Assembly: GCA_029932715.1 (NCBI GenBank)
Contig: JAOZPO010000020.1
Coordinates: forward strand, 1-13,077
Source: Halobacteria archaeon
GTDB lineage: Archaea > Halobacteriota > Syntropharchaeia > Alkanophagales > Methanospirareceae
Length of the DNA: 13,077 nt
Direction: 5' to 3'
The notes beneath the pieces are model-generated. The model was not told the origin of the DNA. It was given only the letters and a program-made list of their open reading frames with translations, and made no database searches. Shown here in pieces: positions 6,845 to 13,077 of the stretch. The position numbers and the translations under genes are program-made. Every line of letters starts with the position of its first letter. The stretch's first letter is position 1.

Positions 6845-9166
6845 ATGGAAAAAGAAGAGGAAGATAGGAATATACGCATTCTAAGGACGGGTGTATTGTC
6901 CCCGCTGAAGCGATGGAGTGCGAAGTGGAGTTTATGGCCATGCCATTTTGTTACTTCATGCTGCGGTGTTGAACTGGCACATGCCTTTGCGAGCGGGTTT
7001 GACGGTGAGAGATTGGGTACTTTGAACATGGGTATATCAAGACAGGCGAATTTTATCCTCGTTGAGGGTACGATAACGCGTAAGATGGCGCGTCCGTTGA
7101 GAATCGTCTGGGAGCAGATGCCCGATCCGAAATTCGTTAATGTTATAGGTGCGTGTGGTCAGCGAGGCGGGATATTCTGGAACAGCTATAACATAACACG
7201 TCCGTCTGAGATAGTACCGGTGGATTTCTTCGTACCCGGATGCCCGATAACACCCGAAGGACTTTTAAGAGGTGTAAGAGCGGTTCAAGATAAGATAGCA
7301 GGCAAAGACGAAACAACGATAAAGTTTAAAAAGGTTACTTTACCTTCAGAAGGGACGGGAGAGGAGAGTACGGCGCCAAGCTCTCCGAAGAAGTTCGTTC
7401 CGACTCCTTTGGTCAAGGTGGACATTGCACGAGACGTAGATTGGAGTTCGGGAAGTGCTATTGTGAGCAACCTGAAGTCAGAACTTGATGGGCTTTACAA
7501 ATCTATTACGATTACCGATAAGAACAGGATAGCAATAAAGACGGCGCCAGAGGATCTGGTAGAGGTTGCGAGAAAGTTAAGTGGCAATGTAGGGGTAGAT
7601 CATGCAAAGAGTGTGAATGTGATAGACGTACCACATGAGAGGAAATTTATACTTGAATACATGGTCTCGAGCTATAGCAGCAAGGAACTTATGCCTGTTA
7701 TTATAACTATATTTACTGATATAGTGAGGGAAGCGGAGCCGAAATTCCCAAGCCTTACACCTCTCTGGGAAAGCACGGATTATTCAGAGCGGGAGATGCA
7801 CGACTTCTTCGGGGTCAAGTACGAGGGTAACGAGGGGATGAATAGCAAGTTTATCCTCGCTCCTGAGACGCAAACGCCATTAAGGAAGGATTTTAATATT
7901 GCAGAAGAGACTTATGTCTTTGATGAGAGCGTCCCACTCAACCCACCGATAGAGCTGACTTCAGACCTTAAGATGCCAGCGCCGGAAGGTCTTTTTGATG
8001 AGGCGGAGGCAAGTGACGAATTTATGGTTCTTGTGGGACCACATCATACAGGTAGTGGGCATCTGAGATGGATATTGAGGGTGAAGGGCGACCGAATTGT
8101 GGATGTTACTCCCGATCCTGGATACGTTCACAGGTCAATGGAGAAGCTCGCAGAGAACAGGTTATACATCCAAAATGTACCGCTATTCGAGCGAGCGAAT
8201 ATAAGTGATCCATTCTGTATGAACCTTGGCTATGTGCATGCGATAGAGAAAGCGCTTGGAATTGAAGTTCCGGAGAGAGTGAAGTACATAAGGACGATGC
8301 TGGCAGAGCTTTCAAGAATCGGAGCCTTCTTCTACGATTCCGGTATATTCGGTCTATTCACGGGACATTCAACGGCGTTTATGTATACATGGGCAATAAG
8401 AGAGATGATACTTGAAGCGGTGGTAAGGATGACCGGGTCGCGGTGTACACCTTCGTTTATCATTCCCGGAGGTATAAGGCGAGACGTGCCAAAGGACGTT
8501 CTTGACATGACGAGTAATTTTGTTTCTGCAATCAACAAGAGGTTGAAGAAGTTTGAGGACATTTTTATCTACAATCCTGTGTTCGTAGCACGAACAAGGG
8601 GCGTAGGAGTCCTGACGAGAGAAGAAGCGATAAAATGTGGAGTTGTGGGTCCGTTCCTGAGGGCTTCGGGGGTTGACTATGACATAAGGAAAGTGGAGCC
8701 GTATGCAGCTTACGATAAACTTGACTGGGAAGTTACGACAGGCGATGCAGGTGACTGCCTGGGCAGGTATATGGGCAGGTATGAGGAGATAAAACAGAGT
8801 TTGAGCATACTAAAGCAGGCGGTAGAAGCAGTGAAAGGTATGCCAAGAGGCGATGTAATAAACGAGGATATTCTTGGTGAATACAAAGAGGCATCAGAGG
8901 ATATAAAAGGGCATTTATTCCATGTTTATGGTGATCTCGTGCTTCCGAAAGGCGAGTGGACCTCGGTCATCGAGTCAGCAAGGGGTACACTGCTGTACTC
9001 AATCATAAGCGATGGCGACTCGAACGTTCCTTACCGCGTCAGGATTGTAACACCATGCTGGATGAATCTAAGAGGGATAATAGAAGCATCAAAAGGGGAA
9101 CGAGTAGCGGATTTCTGGTCTGTATACGGAAGTTTCGGCTACTTCCCACCAGAAGCGGATAGGTGA
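6845..9166 (+). CDS. fqoBCD: F420H2:quinone oxidoreductase fused B-C-D subunit (NuoB-NuoC-NuoD)
   Basis: A 773-residue soluble protein that joins three complex I subunits in one frame. Residues 25-152 are NuoB with all four ligands of terminal cluster N2: Cys39 and Cys40 in TSCCGVE, Cys104 in IGACGQ and Cys133 in VPGCPITPE. Residues 153-195 form a polar Ser/Pro/Lys linker. Residues 195-352 are NuoC, with the signature DYSEREMHDFFGVKYEG (312-328) and TPLRKDF. Residues 390-773 are NuoD (49 kDa type): GPHHTGSGHLRW, GYVHRSMEKLAENRLYIQNV (Tyr441 matches the quinone-binding tyrosine of Thermus Nqo4), and an ending with the family's ADR. The role is electron transfer from FqoI through N2 to the membrane carrier. 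In-frame TAA at 6812 leaves ATG 6845 as the only ATG start; an AGAGGG motif lies about 14 bases upstream. fqoH begins 6 bases after the stop. Confidence 0.93.
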   Translation: MEKEEEDRNIRILRTGVLSPLKRWSAKWSLWPCHFVTSCCGVELAHAFASGFDGERLGTLNMGISRQANFILVEGTITRKMARPLRIVWEQMPDPKFVNVIGACGQRGGIFWNSYNITRPSEIVPVDFFVPGCPITPEGLLRGVRAVQDKIAGKDETTIKFKKVTLPSEGTGEESTAPSSPKKFVPTPLVKVDIARDVDWSSGSAIVSNLKSELDGLYKSITITDKNRIAIKTAPEDLVEVARKLSGNVGVDHAKSVNVIDVPHERKFILEYMVSSYSSKELMPVIITIFTDIVREAEPKFPSLTPLWESTDYSEREMHDFFGVKYEGNEGMNSKFILAPETQTPLRKDFNIAEETYVFDESVPLNPPIELTSDLKMPAPEGLFDEAEASDEFMVLVGPHHTGSGHLRWILRVKGDRIVDVTPDPGYVHRSMEKLAENRLYIQNVPLFERANISDPFCMNLGYVHAIEKALGIEVPERVKYIRTMLAELSRIGAFFYDSGIFGLFTGHSTAFMYTWAIREMILEAVVRMTGSRCTPSFIIPGGIRRDVPKDVLDMTSNFVSAINKRLKKFEDIFIYNPVFVARTRGVGVLTREEAIKCGVVGPFLRASGVDYDIRKVEPYAAYDKLDWEVTTGDAGDCLGRYMGRYEEIKQSLSILKQAVEAVKGMPRGDVINEDILGEYKEASEDIKGHLFHVYGDLVLPKGEWTSVIESARGTLLYSIISDGDSNVPYRVRIVTPCWMNLRGIIEASKGERVADFWSVYGSFGYFPPEADR

Positions 9167-9172
9167 TGAAAA

Positions 9173-10282
9173 ATGGAAGAAGTAATAAACGAACTAATGG
9201 GAACTATAATGAGCAATCAGTTGAATATACCAGCCTTACAGCCGGTGCTCGATTCCGTATCACAACTGCCTGTGGTTGGGCTCCTGATTTCGTTCATACT
9301 GTGGAAGCCTGTATTTGCACTACTTATTTGTCCAGGGCTTTCAACAGTGGGCATTTTACTGCTATTCTTCCCATGGGTAGAGCGGAAACTATGTGGCAGG
9401 ATACAGTGGCGTGTAGGACCGCGAGAGATAGTACCGTGGTTAGGCGGGCTGATTCAGTTGCTTGCAGATACACTCAGGTTCCTATTCCAGGAGGTAATCG
9501 TGCATAAGGATGCACATAGACCATATTTCCTACAGTTCGCGTTCCTTTCGTTCATAGCCGCTCTTTTGCCACTGCTGTTCCTCAATGCGGGGAACGTGAT
9601 AGCAATAGAAACGCCTTATGCGATACAGGCAATGCTGGCGCTGGTATGCCTATTCCCGTTCTTTATTTTAGGTCTCGGCTGGGCATCAAACAGCAGATTC
9701 GCGTACATTGGCACGGTTAGAGAGGCGTTTATGTATTTTGCTTATGAGATTTCGTTTATCATTGCAGTTATTGCTATGGTTGTCCTGTACGGCACTTCTA
9801 ACCCGTTAGAGATGGCAGATAAGCCATGGGGACTAATTCTTAATCCTATTGCAGCATTTACATTCTTTGTCGGTGCTGCGATGGCAACTTCAAGGATGCC
9901 TTTTGAGATAGCAGAAGCGGATCAGGAGGTAGCAGCGGGCCCGCATGTAGAGTATTCGGGAATAGCATTCGGGCTGATATACGTGATGTGCTATGAGAAG
10001 GCGTATATTTTATGTGGGCTCATGACCGTTTTATTCCTTGGCGGCGGTAGTGGACCTGATATACCAGGCATAACGCCGCTTCTTGGTAATGACCTTATGG
10101 GTATTGTATGGTTCTTAATAAAGACTATTATAGTATTGACTACTCTGTTTGTACTCCGTACGATATATCCAAGGTACAGGCTTGACCAGGGTTTAAACAT
10201 TGGCTGGGGTGCAATGATTACGTTATCCTTAATTGCACTTGCATTGTCTATTGTATTGGTACAGGGAGGGATAGTATTATGA
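9173..10282 (+). CDS. fqoH: F420H2:quinone oxidoreductase membrane subunit H (NuoH-like)
   Basis: A 369-residue membrane protein of the NuoH/ND1 family with about eight helices, normal length plus a short N-terminal tail. It forms the membrane floor of the quinone-binding cavity and links the peripheral arm to the proton-pumping arm. Family motifs: VERKLCGRIQWRVGP (69-83), the loop GTVREAFMYFAYE (180-192) with its conserved Arg and Glu, and the strongly conserved SRMPFEIAEADQEVAAG followed by HVEYSG (240-263). ATG 9173 has an AGGTGAT ribosome-binding site overlapping the end of fqoBCD; ATG codons at 9200 and 9209 are alternatives. The last 4 bases overlap the start of fqoI (ATGA). Confidence 0.94.
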   Translation: MEEVINELMGTIMSNQLNIPALQPVLDSVSQLPVVGLLISFILWKPVFALLICPGLSTVGILLLFFPWVERKLCGRIQWRVGPREIVPWLGGLIQLLADTLRFLFQEVIVHKDAHRPYFLQFAFLSFIAALLPLLFLNAGNVIAIETPYAIQAMLALVCLFPFFILGLGWASNSRFAYIGTVREAFMYFAYEISFIIAVIAMVVLYGTSNPLEMADKPWGLILNPIAAFTFFVGAAMATSRMPFEIAEADQEVAAGPHVEYSGIAFGLIYVMCYEKAYILCGLMTVLFLGGGSGPDIPGITPLLGNDLMGIVWFLIKTIIVLTTLFVLRTIYPRYRLDQGLNIGWGAMITLSLIALALSIVLVQGGIVL

Positions 10283-11010
10283 AGAAAGTAACCGTACCGG
10301 AACAGAGCACGGTAGAGAAGGCAGTGCGTCACGCAGCCGCCATAGGTGTGGCGGTGAAAGAATCAGTATATCCATTGACGGCAACTGTGCAGTATCCAAG
10401 GCAGAGGAAGAAGATGCCTGATAATTTCCGTGGCTACATTTTGTTCGACCCGGAGAAGTGTATAAACTGCTGGGAGTGCGCGTTTATATGCCCTGCGAAT
10501 GCGATTCGGATGAAAGAAGCGCCGAATAAGAAATATTATCCCACGATAGATTACGGTAGGTGCATATTCTGCCATTTCTGTATTGATTCATGCTCTGGTG
10601 GTGCCTTAAGAGCAACGAAGATACACGACGTTGCATATAAGGATATGGACGAGATGCTTACGCTAACCGAGGAGATGATAGAACCGCCGGAGATAATACG
10701 GGAAGATAAGAAGTTGGTGGAGTATCAGATAGACGAGAAGGACCTGCGGTTGAAGAAGACACGTGAGGAAGATAATCTTATTGTTGAGAAGGCACCGCCA
10801 CCAGTGGAGATACAGATGGTGAGCCAGTGCATAGACCGGGCGAGCTGTATTGGCTGCCATGTCTGTGAGCATGTGTGCGAGAGCGGAGCGATCTCCTCTT
10901 CGATAGCGAATGGCGTGATGAGAATGAAGATAGATACGGATACGTGCACAGGCTGTGGGCTGTGTGTTAAGGAGTGCTCAATGCAGATATTGACGCTTGT
11001 GAGGAAGTGA
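10279..11010 (+). CDS. fqoI: F420H2:quinone oxidoreductase subunit I, enlarged with four [4Fe-4S] motifs
   Basis: A 243-residue iron-sulfur protein. The N-terminal half matches NuoI/FpoI with the two usual motifs: Cys61, 64, 67 and 71 in CINCWECAFICP, and Cys95, 98, 101 and 105 in CIFCHFCIDSCS (the usual final Pro is Ser). These hold the N6a and N6b-type clusters that carry electrons to the N2 cluster in FqoBCD. After a charged linker (about 113-180) comes a second ferredoxin-like domain with two more motifs: Cys190, 193, 196 and 200 in CIGCHVCEHVC, and Cys223, 226, 229 and 233 in CTGCGLCVKEC. An extra Cys184 precedes them. Ordinary NuoI or FpoI has only two clusters. The frame is open throughout, so this is a fusion or extension and not two genes. 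The extra clusters could receive electrons from FqoF or ferredoxin; this is inference. The stop overlaps the fqoF start (TGATG). Confidence 0.9.
   Translation: MKKVTVPEQSTVEKAVRHAAAIGVAVKESVYPLTATVQYPRQRKKMPDNFRGYILFDPEKCINCWECAFICPANAIRMKEAPNKKYYPTIDYGRCIFCHFCIDSCSGGALRATKIHDVAYKDMDEMLTLTEEMIEPPEIIREDKKLVEYQIDEKDLRLKKTREEDNLIVEKAPPPVEIQMVSQCIDRASCIGCHVCEHVCESGAISSSIANGVMRMKIDTDTCTGCGLCVKECSMQILTLVRK
11001..11005 (+). promoter_or_regulatory. Ribosome-binding site that sets the fqoF start
   Basis: GAGGA lies within the last codons of fqoI, about 5 bases before the ATG at 11010. It supports this ATG, which overlaps the fqoI stop as TGATG, over the GTG at 10974 that would overlap fqoI by 37 bases and add a 12-residue tail without family support. 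Confidence 0.65.
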
Positions 11011-12038
11011 TGAAGATGGTGACAGAATCCGAATGGGAAGTGAATGTTCCAGATAAACAGTTAAAGGATAAGGTATATTTTGAGAACCTGAAATCGGTGG
11101 TTATAGACACGGAGATGTGCAGCCGGTGCTTGACCTGCGCGGCGATATGCCCCGGTGGGATAACAGTAGTGAATAATAAAGTAGATTTTCCGGATTATGA
11201 GACTAAATGTCTTGACTGTGGTGCCTGTGTGCGTGTATGCCCGAGGTTCGTTTACGAGCCCAAAAGCGGTTTAGGCGATTATATAGAATTCACTGCCGGG
11301 CGGTCAAAGCGGTTCGCCGGGCAGGACGGGGCGATGGTAACAGAGTTTATCGTTTCTGCAATGGAGATGGGATTGATAGACCGAGGTTTGTTCGCAGGCA
11401 GAGATGAGAATTGGGCGACTGAGATGTTCCATGTGCGAGACTCCGAACAGCTTACGATTACTACGCTCGGTGGTACGAAATATACTTTCGCGGATGTGCT
11501 ACCGGAATTGAAGAAAGCAGTAATGTTCACGAAGAGCGGTGTGGGTGTTATCGGTACGCCATGTATCGTATCGGGTATTAGAAAGCTGCAGCAGGAATTC
11601 CCTATCTTCCGTGAGAAGGTGAAACTCGTTGTGGGCTTGTTCTGCACAGAGAATTTCCATTATGACGACATCTCGAATTTCCTTAAAGCGAAGGGAGTTG
11701 ATTTCTCAAAGCTCGTTAAAACTGATATTACAAAAGGTAAATTCATCTCTACAATGACCGATGGTAAAGTAAAATTCAAAGTGACAGAAGCGGAGGATAT
11801 CGTTGCAAGTGGCTGTAACGTCTGCACTGACTTCACTGCGGTGGAAAGCGATGCGAGTTGTGGTAGCGTGGGCAGTGCAAAAGGATTCTCTACGGTAGTT
11901 GTGCGAACAGAGGTTGCGAAGAAGGTTATAGAGTTCATCAGAGCGAAAGGGCATGCGGATTTCGGTGATGCGGATCCGGCGCAGTTGGACTTCCTTATCG
12001 GGCATAAGAAGAAGCGGGCGGAGAATATAAAGAGATAG
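11010..12038 (+). CDS. fqoF: F420H2 dehydrogenase electron-input subunit F (FpoF/FrhB family)
   Basis: A 342-residue cytoplasmic flavin and iron-sulfur protein that oxidises F420H2 and feeds electrons to the rest of the complex. Residues 37-47 (CSRCLTCAAICP) and 67-77 (CLDCGACVRVCP) are two [4Fe-4S] motifs. Residues 90-330 are the FrhB/FdhB-type F420-binding domain, with GTPCIVSGIRKLQ (182-194), GLFCTENFHYDDI (209-221) and CNVCTDFTAVESDASCGSVG (269-288). Cys185, 212, 269, 272 and 284 are candidates for the further cluster known in FrhB. This subunit replaces NuoEFG and identifies the operon as F420H2-dependent. Its place inside the operon, at the end, matches Archaeoglobus fqo; in Methanosarcina fpoF is separate. 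The length matches FpoF and FqoF (about 340). Confidence 0.93.
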   Translation: MKMVTESEWEVNVPDKQLKDKVYFENLKSVVIDTEMCSRCLTCAAICPGGITVVNNKVDFPDYETKCLDCGACVRVCPRFVYEPKSGLGDYIEFTAGRSKRFAGQDGAMVTEFIVSAMEMGLIDRGLFAGRDENWATEMFHVRDSEQLTITTLGGTKYTFADVLPELKKAVMFTKSGVGVIGTPCIVSGIRKLQQEFPIFREKVKLVVGLFCTENFHYDDISNFLKAKGVDFSKLVKTDITKGKFISTMTDGKVKFKVTEAEDIVASGCNVCTDFTAVESDASCGSVGSAKGFSTVVVRTEVAKKVIEFIRAKGHADFGDADPAQLDFLIGHKKKRAENIKR

Positions 12039-12199
12039 TTGTGGGAAACCGCGAGATGTCAGGAGATGAACACGAGAAATTGGAGTTAGTGGGTGGGAGA
12101 TAAAATAGCCAGTATAGCATTGAAATAAGGGAAAGATGAGATGCAACGAATATAGAAGTGGAACAATATTAGGGCGCAAGGTAAAAAAATTTTATAGGC
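12039..12199 (+). other. Intergenic region between fqoF and the surface-protein gene
   Basis: This 161-base stretch holds no recognisable gene. The only short frames give hydrophilic peptides of 20 residues or fewer without family features. There is no clear stem-loop or T-run terminator; the longest T-run is four bases near the right end. The right end contains the AT-rich box described separately. Confidence 0.5.
12183..12196 (+). promoter_or_regulatory. Weak candidate TATA box before the surface-protein gene
   Basis: An A7 run followed by TTTTATAG resembles a TATA box. The usual 25-base spacing would place transcription start near 12215, inside the predicted signal peptide. Either the true start is downstream of the GTG at 12200 or this is not the promoter. 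An alternative AT box, GAATATAG, lies near 12149. Confidence 0.25.
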
Positions 12200-12931
12200 G
12201 TGTTCATATTGATTTTGGCGCTGTTGGCACTAAGCCCTGTAAGCGATGCGCGAACTATAACAGTTGGACATACGGTTGGCGCAGATTATTGGGACATCCA
12301 GGATGCAATAAATGAATCTGGTGATAGCGACACAATACAGGTTTGGTACGGCACTTATAACGAGCATATAGTTATTAACAAGTCGTTGAAAGTTGAATCA
12401 CGAGATGGCACAAGCAGAACTTTTATTGATGGTCTGGGGACTGGAGTTGTTGTCAATATTACTTCGGATGATGTAACATTTGAAGGTTTCACGGTTCAGA
12501 ATGGCGAAATTGGGATTAAATTAACGGGAAATAACAGCGTTGTAAAAGATAACGCAATTAATATTACTAATTTAGGTGGTGGCGGGCATGGTTATGGGAT
12601 TTACATGGATTCATCTGATGACAACATACTATTCAATAACACAATTTCAGGCGTGCATAAAGGTGCGGGAGGATACGGTACCTGTTGCTATGGTTCTGCC
12701 GGTACAGGCTATGGCATCGCCTCAATATCTGCTACAAACAGGAATATAATCTATAACAATAACTTTGAAAATGCCGATACACAGGATGGCTACGATTCTG
12801 GTGGCAACAATGCCTGGGATGGTGGACCAGCAATTGGCGGTAATTACTGGCGTGATTACACAGGCAATAACACCGACTGCGATGGAATTGGCGATACGCC
12901 GTATGACCTTGCGGGGCGGTATCGGCGCTAA
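12200..12931 (+). CDS. Secreted NosD-like right-handed beta-helix surface protein (frame ends early)
   Basis: The translation starts at a GTG and gives a hydrophobic leader (residues 2-15) ending near SDA, like a signal peptide but without the usual positive residues at the start. Residues 20-75 (IQDAIN, then VWYGTYNEHIVINKS) are the typical opening of NosD/CASH beta-helix proteins. Repeated coils follow, with short N-rich turns such as NNSV, NILFNNTI and NIIYNNNF. There are several N-x-S/T sites, fitting a glycosylated archaeal cell-surface protein. Such proteins bind carbohydrates or form surface layers; the exact role is unknown. The frame ends at TAA 12929-12931 only because of an extra base in the G4 run at 12913-12916. 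The natural continuation lies one frame over. The GTG start has no good ribosome-binding site. Confidence 0.75.
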   Translation: MFILILALLALSPVSDARTITVGHTVGADYWDIQDAINESGDSDTIQVWYGTYNEHIVINKSLKVESRDGTSRTFIDGLGTGVVVNITSDDVTFEGFTVQNGEIGIKLTGNNSVVKDNAINITNLGGGGHGYGIYMDSSDDNILFNNTISGVHKGAGGYGTCCYGSAGTGYGIASISATNRNIIYNNNFENADTQDGYDSGGNNAWDGGPAIGGNYWRDYTGNNTDCDGIGDTPYDLAGRYRR

Positions 12932-13077
12932 AGATTTTTATCCATTTACGCACAAAAATGGTTGGGTAATTAATGATACCACGCCACCTGCAAGTGTAAC
13001 GAATTTAAATGAATTAGAAGCAGGAACAACGTGGATAAACTGGAGCTGGACAAATCCGCCTGATGTCGAGTTTAACC
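12918..13077 (+). pseudogene. Continuation of the beta-helix protein in the shifted frame (runs off right edge)
   Basis: Reading one frame over from the preceding open frame gives GIGAKDFYPFTHKNGWVIND, then TTPPASVTNLNELEAGTTW and INWSWTNPPDVEFN to the window end without a stop. The block ending in KDFYPFTHKNGW is the usual close of a NosD-type beta-helix, and the TTPPASVTNL segment opens the Fn3-like domain that often follows in archaeal surface proteins. Removing one G from the run at 12913-12916 joins both parts cleanly through AGGIGAKD. The gene is therefore either truly frameshifted or carries a one-base sequence error. Confidence 0.8.

Noticed and set aside
9163..9507. Plus-strand frame overlapping the start of fqoH
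   Set aside because: It lies in a different frame over clear fqoH coding sequence and encodes a protein without family features.
10974..11009. Longer fqoF from GTG 10974
   Set aside because: It would overlap fqoI by 37 bases with a rarer start codon, whereas ATG 11010 has a ribosome-binding site and a TGATG junction.
12041..12103. Short frame of about 20 codons (GTG 12041 or ATG 12056) after fqoF
   Set aside because: The peptide is hydrophilic, shows no family feature and is too short to separate from chance.

Overview
The window is archaeal and is dominated by one operon, 932 to 12038, for a membrane-bound F420H2:quinone oxidoreductase (Fqo), the archaeal relative of complex I. The evidence for an archaeon is an FpoF/FrhB-type F420H2-oxidising subunit in place of NuoEFG, a BRE/TATA promoter with an almost leaderless start, and a NosD-like beta-helix surface protein with many N-x-S/T sites. 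The gene order J-K-M-L-N-A-B-C-D-H-I-F matches, as I recall it, the fqo cluster of Archaeoglobus fulgidus. It differs from the fpo operon of Methanosarcina, where fpoF lies elsewhere. Together with the style of the downstream surface protein, this suggests an anaerobic methane- or alkane-oxidising archaeon such as ANME-1 (Ca. Methanophagales) or a relative. That assignment is inference.

Layout. On the minus strand, 1-771 holds a two-gene unit: an ACT-domain protein followed by the N-terminus of homoserine dehydrogenase, which runs off the left edge. A divergent promoter region (772-931) follows. The Fqo operon then begins with the membrane arm: fqoJ, K, M, L, N and A, mostly joined by 4-base ATGA overlaps. 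After a 57-base gap with a possible internal promoter come the connecting module and the electron-input subunits: a B-C-D triple fusion, then fqoH, fqoI and fqoF. After a 161-base gap a secreted beta-helix protein begins at 12200. It carries a clear +1 frameshift in a G4 run (12913-12916) and continues past the right edge.

How the genes work together. FqoF takes electrons from F420H2 through FAD and iron-sulfur clusters. FqoI and the B domain pass them to a quinone-type carrier (or methanophenazine) at the B/D/H interface. J, K, M, L, N and A, with H, form the proton-translocating membrane arm. No NuoE, F or G homologue and no FpoO is present.

What stands out is how this Fqo departs from the usual complex I pattern. 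B, C and D form one 773-residue protein. FqoI has four [4Fe-4S] motifs instead of two. FqoM and FqoN both have Glu where the TM7 proton-channel Lys is expected; FqoM also lacks the TM8 Lys and FqoN the TM5 Glu. FqoL keeps the standard set. I see no CRISPR array, tRNA, rRNA or insertion sequence.
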